Source: Zygaena filipendulae
Taxonomy: Eukaryota > Arthropoda > Insecta > Lepidoptera > Zygaenidae
Direction of reading: 5' to 3'
Assembly: GCA_907165275.2 (NCBI GenBank)
Contig: OU015653.1
Span: 10,074,001 to 10,138,000, forward strand
DNA length: 64,000 nucleotides
This document shows positions 46,601 to 58,600 of this stretch, piece by piece. The notes below the pieces were generated by a model. It saw only the letters and a program-made list of their open reading frames with translations. It was not told the DNA's origin and did no database searches. A program made the position numbers and the translations under genes. Every line of letters begins with the position of its first letter. Within the stretch, counting starts at the first letter, position 1.

Positions 46601-49600
46601 CCTCTGCCAATGTTCTGCCGCTGTTCTCTTGTAGATCCCCCATGAAACGGTACAGGGATTATTTTTGATAGCGGTGGTGGAGGCGGTGGGGGTTGCAATA
46701 GAGCTCCGATATGTGATGCGACATTTCCATTATTATATCCACTGCTAGTGTCACTACTGGACTGTGCAATCACAGTACCCAACAGGAACCATAGTATCTG
46801 CAAAAGAAAAAATAATAAAATAATAGTAATTTTTTTAAGGTTTTTGTTGGGTGTAACCCTAGTAAAGAAATAGCCCGCTCTTTCTTAGGATATCTTAAGG
46901 AGCATCCATAAATTAGGTCACACTTTAAGGGAAGAGGGGAAGGGGGTCGACAACGTGTGGCATTGAGTGACAAGGGTTGGGAGAAGACATGAATTGTTAG
47001 ATATACCTATAAGATTTTGAAATGACGAACGCGACGACGCGTCACGAAACTCAGAACTTGTCACACAATGTAACACTTCGTCAACCTCATCCCTCCTTAA
47101 CGTATGACATACTTTATGGATAGCCCCTGATGAGGCTGTGTAAAAAAAAAATTGATTGGTTTATTAAAATCCTAAGAAATTAAAATACGTATAGGTACCT
47201 TTAGGAGTATGATTTTAATAACTTAATTAATCCTAATATCTATGGATCTATTTATTTTAGATAGGAAGCTAAAGTGATCCTGAGTGACATAGGATACTTT
47301 TTATCCCGGAATTCCCGCGGGAACTCCGAAATTACCGCGGGTGAAACCGCGGGAGTCAGCTAGTATATTGTAAAGAGGTAAATGTGAGTTTGTCAGGTTG
47401 TTATAGTAGATAATATTTGGATCTACTAAACCGATTTTGAAAATTCTTTTACCAATAGAATGCTACAGTGTTTGTGTCATAGGGTACTTCTTATCCCGGA
47501 ATTCCCGCGGAAACTCCGAAATTACCGTGGTTGAAACCGCAGGAGAGCTATTCCCGGAAATCATTGATACTATGTAGGTATAAAAAACATCCTGTCACTG
47601 ATAATTTAAAACTCTTTTATGAAATTAACTCGTTGAAATAAGAAGGTAGCCATAACAATTAAATAGAGTGAAACAAACTATGTGACGTACATGGATGTGA
47701 CGTATCAAACCTATTGTTAATATTATAGTTCTCACGGGTCCATATTCTTTGTACTTTTCTCTTTTCTCTTATTACCTAAACACCTTCAGAAGCGTAAAAT
47801 CTATTTTAAAATTAAAGACAACTTTTTTTTAGAATGTTATTTTCCGCTTTCGTACTATGATGCGTATGAAGTTGATATTTGAAGTTTGATAGTTAGAAGC
47901 TCAGACGAAATAAATTATTTCGTCTGAGGTTTGAAGTAAATACTAAAAAAAAACAAATACCTACAGTTAGGTATCTACAAATACCTATTGTTGCTAAATT
48001 ATTTGTATTATTCATAACTAGCTGTGCCCCGCGGTTTCACCCGCGGTAATTTCAGAGTTCCCGCGGGAATTTCGGGATAAAAAGTACCCTATGTCCTTCT
48101 CTGTATCTACCCCTGACAACATGCATGTCAAATTTCATCCAAATCCGTTCAGCCGTTTTTCCGTGATTGAGTAAACGTATGCGTTAGAAAGCGCATTTTC
48201 ATCCGACTTGCATCAAATTTATCGTCACTGCTCAGCTCCTATGTGTTTTAGCGTTATGTTATATAGCCTATAACCTGCCCAGGAGTATGGACTACAATCG
48301 TACCAAGTTTGGTTGAAATCCCTTCAGTAGTTTTTGATCCATGCGTGCACATACAGACAGACAGAGAGACAGACAGACAAAAAATTTACTGATTGCATTT
48401 TTCCATTCCTCCTCCAATATTAATTTTGAATATATATTCAATGTACAGAATTTATCTCTCTACAGTTTTATTATAAGTATAGATAGAAGATATTCATCAA
48501 ATATTTTCTAGTTTTATGCAAAATATATTTCTGGTAATAGGCCAGTTAAATTGAGTGGGAACTGATGTTTAATTTAAATTATCAGAGCTAAGATGTAGGT
48601 AAATAATATAGATAACAATAATTAATTGTAATACATGACTCGAAAATCGATGTAAGTAGCAAATTCAATATAATATTATGTAGGTACGCGACGGCCGGGT
48701 TTCGAAACGGACGTTTCACTCAATATAAATTTCGACTTGTCATTGTATAAATACGTGCAGAAAAGTGAAATGTCTTCGTTAAGGCCCCTACATTTTAAAT
48801 CACGCACAAGTCAAGCACAATATATTGCAAAATGCTACTTACATGCAACAATTCAATTGAAATGCAAAGAACCAGGAGACCAATAAAATCATGGTAAGTT
48901 AAAGGTACCTACTTAAATAAAAGCTAGTTTAATTTTTTACCATAACTTGGCCCAAAAAAGTAGGTAAGTACTTACAAAAATTTATAACTTTCCTAGGGCA
49001 TTTTCTCTCAGGCAGTTTTTGGAAAACTTCCAAAATGTCATTAGTAGTAAGTATGTAAATTAATGCAGAAGGTAAACTAGCTGTTCCCTGTATCCGCATT
49101 AATTTGGGAGTTCCCGCGGGAACTACGTATAATCGCTTCTGTAAACTATCTATACCTATATATATCTATAAACTAGAGTTTTTGAAAAATATACAAAGAA
49201 CTTTACTATGGGTACCTCTATAGAGTCTAGAGTAACTAACGAGACGAAATAGCGACGCGACAAAATAGCCAACTTTTCCAACACACTATTTATTTTTTTT
49301 AAATAATAATATTTAGCAAACATTAACATTTCCGTTGGATTAGGATGCACTTGATAGGTACATCCCGAGTCAAAGGCAAACCAAAAGGTCAGATGACAAC
49401 GAATACCAATGACCTTTTTGTTCGCACGCCATTCATGCAGCACTTTTACTTAATTGCTCTACAAAAGGCAATGCTTTTATATAGTATATTCGTACATCCG
49501 CACTTACACATACGAGGATGACATAAGGCACTTGTGTTTCTTTTCTATGACAAAAAACATGCGAAAGTGAAACTAAATAGACGGCATTGGCGAGTTTTAC

Positions 49601-52600
49601 ATTTCGAATTTACTTGTGAGATTTATCTAGTAATCGCAGAATTTTAGATGTCCAATTTTTATACAATACGTTACATGTAGCCGATACTGCTGGCATCCCT
49701 ACATGGTTAATGCTTAGATCTTTAAAACTACGCAACGGATTGTATATATATATATATATATATATTTAACATAATATAATAAACTACTTCCATCGTTTTT
49801 AACTTTTTTATGGGGGTGTGAATCAGTAACAGGTGACACTGGGCTTTGTAGAGATAACCCTACAATACTAGCTGTTGCCCGCGATTTTACCCACGGTAAT
49901 TTCGGAGTTCCCACGGGAATTCCGGGATAAAAAGTACTTACCTACCCTAGTCCCTACATCCTTTTCTGTATCCCTGACAACGTGCATGCAAAATTTCATA
50001 ATGATCGGTTGAGCCATTAAGGCGTAACAAAAAAACCAACAAACAAACTCACTTTCGCATTTATAATATTAGTAAGAATTTCTACTAGCCGCGCCCCGCG
50101 GTTTCACCCGCGTGAGTTTCGAAATTCCCGCAGGAACAATTTTTTTCTGAAATAAAAATAGCCTAAGTTACTCCTTATAACATCAGCTATCTGCCAGTGA
50201 AGTACCTTTAAAATCGATCAGAGATTAGCCGGAACAAACAGACAGACAGACAGACAGACAAAATTTTAAAAATAGATATTTATATATTAGTACCGTATAT
50301 ACCTACTTTCATATGCATTTAGAGGAAAGCTGTTAATTTGGAATTAAAAATAGATACTAAAATTTTATTTATATCCTCCTGTGAGGGCTGAGACCCAGGG
50401 TACCAAAATTTGTCGGATCTGGGTAATTTTTGTTTGGGTGTTATTTGAAGCATCAAAATTAAGAAAATAATAATAAAAAAAATCCTACCCCCACCACAAC
50501 CTCCAAATAGGGGTTACCACAGGACACAGGTGATACTATGGGTCTGAATGAAATTACATGACATGATAATTTATTAGATGTATAGATTATATGTATAGAA
50601 TCAAATGTATAGATTTAAATTTAGATACATTCATATCCTAGTTTTTATAAATAATATAAATGGTGAACCATGTTGTTCCGACAGAAACGAAAAAAGAAAA
50701 ATGTAGATCAAATCCTGCAAGTGACACAAGAGTTAAATAACGAACCACCAACTTTCAATTCCTACGTACAATATAGTTTCTTTGACCCAGGGCCACTGAC
50801 TTCGTAAGTTCGCATTAGAGAGATGGTAGAAAGACGAGTTTACTTTAAAGGCAAAGGTCAAATTCCAATGCTGCCAACCACAAAAAAGGTATTTCTATGG
50901 TCTTTTTTACCATCAGCAAGAGTTACATAAGGACTTGCTTGTACCTCTTTTGGGTTCAAAGAATTGTAGGTAATATGTAGATATCTAATATTGCTAGTTA
51001 AATTTTTATCAATTTAAAAATATTCAGATTGATGTAAGAAGAAATGAAATAATTACAGCCGTATAAAAATACTTCAAAATAAAATCTGCAAATAAATACA
51101 AAAACTTAAGTAATTAATTGTAAGTCCAGTCGTCATGTAATTACCTAATCTTTGTCTACGACAAAAATTAAAATAAACCGCACATAAGAAAAACACGTGA
51201 CAACGTCATAAAGATGTCGTTTTAATTTTAACGATTGCATATGATGCGAGCTATTGTTATCATTTGCTGTACCTACTCGTACTCTTAGAAATAATGCTGT
51301 AGAGAACGATGTTTTAAACAACAGACAATAAGCGCAACAATGGTCAAAAGTTGAAGTCAAAAGGGGTGAGAAAGAGTGGTGAAAGCCTCGAGTCGTGACA
51401 CGGATCAGCAATAGTCCACCATAGCGAACATCTCATACCTATTAATCTAAGATCTATGAGGAACCGAATGTAATGTTAGTCACGGTCATGGCAAACACAC
51501 CTCTAAAAGCAGCTTTCAAACAAGTACTCTCAGATCTCACATCTTCGATAGAACCAGGAAAATGAATTTAAAAAAACAACGAATGTACCATAGTATAATG
51601 CCCGAAAAGGATGATCTTATCTCTTTACTTAATCTATGTAATTGCGCAATCTAGAATTATGATTACTTCATTCTGTTATAATTGTGGATAAATTGGAGTA
51701 AATATATACCTACCTAATCAAGATACGATCCTACTAATATTATAAACCCGAAAGTTTGTAAGTATGTAGGTATGGATGGACGGATGGATGGATGCATGTT
51801 TGTTACTCTTTCACGCAAAAACAACTGAATGGATTTAAATGAAACTTTACAATAATATAGCTTATACATCAAATTTACACATAGGGTACTTTTTTTTCCT
51901 GGGATTCCCGCGGGAACTCCGATTTTATTGCGGGTGAAACCGCGGGGCACAGCTAGTAACAAATAACAAGTAAAAAGTAAGTGGTGTATAAATATTACCT
52001 ATTTCTTTATTTGTCTCCTAGGCATAAAGTTACATATGCAGCTAAATCCCCTTAGTCAAGTTAACGAACTATAAATTAATTGATAGCGCCAAGAAAACTA
52101 TAGGTATACGTAGGTAACTATAGGTATAGGTTTGACGACCCGATTGGCGCAATGGTCACCATGCCTGCCCGCTAATCAAGAGGTTCCGGGTTCGATTCCC
52201 GGTGGGGGTGGACTTTGTGTGATGAACACAGGGTTCCATTTTCCAGTCTGGGTGTATATATATATCTATAGTATAATATATATGTAATAATATGTGTAGT
52301 ATATACCACGTTTGCTTGGTTTCCACGACACAAGCTTATAGCTTAGTGTGGGATCAAGTAGATCTGTGTGTTGTGAAGTGGATTAAAAAAAAAAAAAAAA
52401 AAACTCGTTATGTCACGTGATCACGCAAAACTGGACTTTTGATTGGACGATTTGATTCGCATCAAATGTCATGTGGTCACCCACATGACATGACGGTTCA
52501 TTCTTTAGTTTTCACTTTTCTATGCGTTAACGATTATATTACCAACTTGACTAAGGCGGCTAGGCATATACAATATTATACTTACGGTGTTTAGGGAATC

Positions 52601-55600
52601 ATCATCATTGATAGAAAAATCGTTATGGTTTTAGATGCTCTCTGATTTTGCCGTACTAAACCACTTCACGACTTATCAATTGAAATTGAATCTTGAAATT
52701 GAAACTATTTCGTATTATTAGCCCATCCTTTGTTGATCTTCCAATAAACTTGTTCTATTCAGCAACGACAAAAGGCGAACATCGAACTTGGCCAGTCATG
52801 GTGCTGATGGACATGTCAAACTGTGCGGCTGATTGATCAACGCTCGAGTGCTCAAACGGGTCGAGCCCTTTGTGTATAATTTTTATTATTGGAAAATGAG
52901 CATTTCAATAAAATTAATTTGCCTATTGCCGTAAGGAGATGATTAATTCTCACTAATATTATAAACGAGAAAGTTTATAATATGTATGGCTGCCTGGATG
53001 TTTGTTACTCACGCAAAAACTACATGAATATATAGCTTAATACATCAGAGTAACACATAGGCACATGTATATTTTCATTAATTTGAAAGAGCAAAAAATA
53101 TGTGTCCATTATTTTTTTATTTTCTAACTGACGGACTAATTAGAATTTTGATTTTCAAAAGTCATCAATACCCCTATTACTTCGGGTGAAACCGCGGGGA
53201 ACAGCTAGTGAGATTATATGTATTTCTAAAATCGCATGCTCAAGCCTTAAAAGTATTGAATCACCTAAAATATGTAGAAATAGTTTTTTCATGCGTACCC
53301 CATGGGGGATCCACGTCTTCTCACTATTACATTTGGACCCCCTGGAGAGTCCACGCATAATATACTCTGTGTATTAGACCCCAAAGCATAAAGTCTTTGC
53401 AGTGAACATCAAGGTGTATAGTTATTAACGTGTGAACACACACACAGACGCACCAAAAAATATAGCTAGGTATGTATTTCAAGACGTTGAGGATCGCTCA
53501 AGTACCTTAACATCATTGGATAAAGGTATCCTTACTAATTTTATAAACGTGAAAGTTTTTATGTATGGATGTATGGATGTATATATCTATTTAACTAACA
53601 ATCTAGCTTTGTGGTTATTTAGAAAAACTCAACTCAAAACTCAGTTTTTTACTCTTTCACGCAACAATATAGCAATATAGCAACAACAATATAGCTTATA
53701 CATTGGAATAACACATAGAGTACTTGGTATCCCGGAATTCCCGCGGGATCTTCAAAATTACGGGGGTGAAAAGCGGGGAACAGCTAGTACATTATAAAAT
53801 ATACAGATACTTCCTAGAAATAATTATTTCGGAAATATAACAGGTTTGGCCGCTGTGGGGACTTAGAAATATAACTTGTGTGGTAATGATCAAACTTTAT
53901 TATTATCATAATAAACTTTTCTTTATGAACCACACATTATGTAGGTAGTAGCAAGTAAATATAAATTTGATACACACATTTGAATCTATTAAATAAATGG
54001 TGAACTAACGTCAGCATGATTCTGCGTGACAGTTTTGTAAATGAAAATAATTCGACGCGGGTTGAAACCTTTCACCGGTTTCCCTAGATTTTCTTGTATT
54101 ATATATGTACATAGGTACAATGATATTACAAGGTACACCTAAGTATTAAACTGAAATAAATTATTAGCTACTGATATTTAATTATTCGGTACATTATAGG
54201 TAAATCGATAAATTAATCAAATCAAATCCAATATTCTTTATTGTCACCAAATTAAAAAATTAAAATACCCAAAGAGGTACGTATATTATAAAAGCGAATG
54301 TAGATTCATTGTATGTTTGTAGCGCTTTAACTACTCAGCCGATCATCATGTTATTTTGAATATGTATCTGTAGGTAGGTGCACTAGGATACTTTTATCCC
54401 GCTGCAATTCCCGCGGTAACTCCGAAATTCATGCAGTCGAAACCGCGTGGAACGGCTAGTAATAGAAAAAGCAAATAACAAAGAGCGCCCGGTAGATATC
54501 CCGCACTCCGTTTTGATTAATTTATATTTCATTCAAATTCAGTTGATGTATCATAAACAACGATGGACACGAACTCGCTACTGCTAAAGGCGGTGAAAAC
54601 AAAGACTTTGGCCGGACATTTATTCCGTAACACAGGCAACTAGTATACATAGTATTTAAACACACGTTGATAATGAGTATAAAATACGGTCGCTGACTCT
54701 ATGTCCACATTCCTTCATGTACAGACAAAAACGTATACAACACAGACTTTAGTATTGTGATAATTAAATGCGACTACCTAAACGTCTGAAAATAAAGATA
54801 TTTTATTTTTATTTTATATTTTAAACAAATATTCGAAAATAACCTTACTTAAGACTAAGGGTTTTTTTAAACTTACCTACTTCTGAATATGTAATGAAGA
54901 AAAGAACTTTATGTATTTATAGTTACTAGCTGTACCCCGCGGTTTCACCTACGGTAATTTCAGATTTGTGGCGGAAATTATTACACTGACTGTACTTTTC
55001 GCAGTACCGCGCACAGGTACCGCGCATTGTGTAGACTTAGGTATTGTCATGATCGCACTATACGTAAATTGTAAGAAAATTTAATTATATCAATTAATGT
55101 ATTAAACTAAAACAAAGAATGTAGATATATAAATTGAAAAAAGGACACAATATGTACTATTCTTCTACGAGTAAGTTCGTGTTTTTGCTTTCCGACTAAC
55201 ATCAAATTAAGTATTCAACAAAAATCCTACGTCACGAGCTTTCTTTATTACGAGAATATACATACATAAGGACACGCGAGACATAAACTTAGTTACCAGT
55301 TCTTTGCCGTTAATTCTACTTTAAATTTATCATTAAGTTTTAAAGTGGTTTCCTATATTAGAAGACAATAGACATTCAGAAAATCAGCTTGTCTTACCCG
55401 AGTAGATTTTGGGATTCCCTCGGGATTTCCTCCCTAATGAACTTCGACATAGAAAGTAGTCTAACGGCCGCACTCAGAGTCGACTTTAATGATTACTTAG
55501 TTAAGTATAGAACTTTAAAACAAAACTGCCGCAATCAGAAACGTTCAGTAAATTAATTTTAATTGGCATTTAATGAGATGTAACTTAATTAGTTAAATGC

Positions 55601-58600
55601 CAATTAACATTAATTTACTAAACTTGTCTGATTGCGGCAGTTTTGTTTTAAAAATCTATACTTAACTAAGTAATCATTAAAGTCGACTCTGAGTACGGCG
55701 GTATGACACTTCCCGACCCTTCAACTAAGTTTGTGCAAAACCTACCCGTGTCGATCGTATGTTTCTTTTATGTGACGTCAAGGATGGCACAAACATAATA
55801 TTTTCGTATTTATAAATTTGGTATGACGCCAGTTACCATGGTGTAGAAATAATATATTTATCTATTTAATTAATGAATTTATATTATGAAGAGAGATCAT
55901 AGTATTTCTATATGAGTGACAAGCTATTGACGAGCTGAGTAGTTATTATAAAGTTAAGTATTCATCATTACTAACAAGAAAAGCGAAGATGAATGCCTGA
56001 TTAATTTATATAAAAATGTGTTACGTGGGAGTAAAACATTTTACAAAATTACTATGTTGCCATTGAATATCACACGTCTCGTGACGTTTTGCTCGACGGT
56101 GGGTGAGAATCTGCGCTTTCACGAACAGTTTTAGTTTACTTGTAACTTGTAAAATTCCCACAACAAACAATCACGTTAAACAATGATACGTTCAAGTGCA
56201 CTGATTCTAGTAAGTTACCTTTTAGTGGTTTAAATGCTCGTTTAGTTCCCAGAAAAGAAGCTCTATCGATTTACGTTTTACTTTACCCATTAGACTTTCT
56301 AATAAGTAAATATTATTATCCCACATTTTCACGTAAAATGTTGCCGAGACGAGACTATATGACTATATGACTCGCACTGTCAAATTGTAGAGCCAAGCTT
56401 CTAACTTTACACGCCCTAACTCTACAAGGCCTAACTTCACAAACTGTAGTATTATATCTGTGCCTTAGTCAAAATATGTAAGGATAAGGACAAAGTAAGG
56501 ACTAACTTCTAAAATTGTGAATTCTTTATTACAACAGAATTACTCTTTTATACTTATATTTTACTTTAAAGAAATATTATTTTGACCTCTAATCTACGGT
56601 TTCCGATTTAATGAGAATCAAACATTTAAATTTAAATATTGGTACGATAAATGAAGATTGCGATATCTACATATTCGGTTGAATCTGACAAACATATTGA
56701 ACATATTGCATAAAACCGATATAAACAAGCTTTTTTTGCGTACAAACTAAGTGGTATTCAAATGCGGAAACTTTCCTGTTGAAATATAGAGCATGAATGG
56801 CAATGGCTTTGAAATCGAAAGTGCGTCGCGATTTGACGCTCGCCCGCTGTCCACTCAGACGTCGTCGCCTCGCGTCACGTCACCAACTTACACGCAATGC
56901 CGACTAAACTCCATAATCGTTAGGTGCACACACTTAGGTATAACTTTTTGCTCCCACTTCTAATGCTGGAGTATTAGAATTTTCGATGACGTCTACATAC
57001 CTACTATTATATTTCTCTACATGACGAGATTAGGAGCCAAATTGCAACAGATTTTAACCTTAATTTATGTATGGCTGTAAATTAATAATTATAGATATTA
57101 TCATTGATTTTGTGTTCTACTAAAATTCCCAAATTTACCACATTGATGTATGTTGATACGACTATTATATAGTGTAATTAAAAAACAAAAACTCTACTGG
57201 CATAATAATATTCGATAACAATACACAAAATTTAATTGATTAAATAAAAGTGTACCCAGTTCATTGTAGAAATGTTTTTCTTTTCTTCTTGGTATATCCT
57301 ACTAATATTATAAATGTGAAAGTGTGGATGTTTGGATGTTTGGATGTTTGAATGTTTGGATGTTTGTTACTCAATCACGCAAAAACGGCTGAACGGATTT
57401 GAATGAAATTTGGCATTCACGTTGTCAGGGGTACAGAGAAGGACATAGAGTACTTTTTATCCCAGGATTCCCGCGGGAACTTCAAAATCACCGCGGGTGA
57501 AACCGCGGGGCGCAGCTAGTTTTTATAATAAATCTAAGAGATTAAAAAAAAATGGTACAAACAACACACGTGAGCACGTCAACACAGTTTTTTGATTATT
57601 TTCTTAGGATCGCGATCAGAGTAAACAACAAGTAAGTACCTACTCCTCATGTCTCGTGCAGGTATCATTAAGTATACGAAAACGAAGATGAGATATACTT
57701 CTAAAATAAATAATAATTACCCAATTTTTGTTAATAACGTCCCTTTTAAAAAGTATCCAAATACCTACCTATTTCTAGTCATACTAAACACGATATTGTA
57801 CTAGTTTCTCAATAGTAGGTACATAATATCATTAGAATCCACCGCTAAGTGCTAAGGCGTGTTGAAAAATGAATATTTAACATTCCTTGCTTTTTTATTA
57901 AACTAGCTCCAAAAGGGAAGAGCTTTTCAGAAAGCTGATAAACGTTCTCTTATCGTCGGCTTTGTAGGTAGTAAGGCTTTAAATGTTATTTGTTTATGTT
58001 GCCCGTTTTCTGGTAACGAAATAACGTGAAATACCTAATGACAAAAATGGGTTTAATGTTTACACGGTTTTAAGTGCTTTGTTACGGTCACGACTGCGAT
58101 ACGCCAGCTTTCTGAGATTGAGCTTACATTTTGAAATGCGTTTTAGTAGACTTAAAAAAAGGAAAGTTCTGCATTTCCTTCTTCCTTATAACATAATTTT
58201 TTACATCGACGTACCATTTCATAATTATATCATATTATTATCTACTAAAAGAGTAAAATCCGCGATTCTGTTACATTGAATATTTTTACCAAAAATTGAG
58301 AGGGGGCGATAAAAGAAAAATAACCAACCACAAATAAGTTTTTACAATTATTTTATGCCTGTCTGTCTGTTCGCGATAATCTCCGAATCTACTGAACGGA
58401 TTGTTATGCGGTTTTCACTGGTAGATTAAGCTGCTAGTATAGTATTAGTTTACCTTTATGTGGGGACCAATAAACTCCTTTTCTAACTTATTATTTGTGA
58501 GTAAGCTTAGCCTGAAACTTTGTTTATTTTAAATTATAAATAAAATCGTTCCACGCGGGTGAAACCGCGGCGCACAGCTAGTCATTTTATCATAAGTACA

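Noticed and set aside
46798..46803. Gene D starting at MQ (TTG codon) at 46803
   Set aside because: There is no ATG; these bases are the polypyrimidine-CAG splice acceptor.
48838..48892. Minus-strand MILLVSWFFAFQLNCC exon with a GTAAGT donor as the first exon of gene D
   Set aside because: The phase at its donor does not match the acceptor at 46797; splicing would put gene D out of frame within a few codons.
52140..52210. Functional tRNA gene
   Set aside because: A and B boxes are present but there is no cloverleaf, and a SINE body with poly(A) follows.
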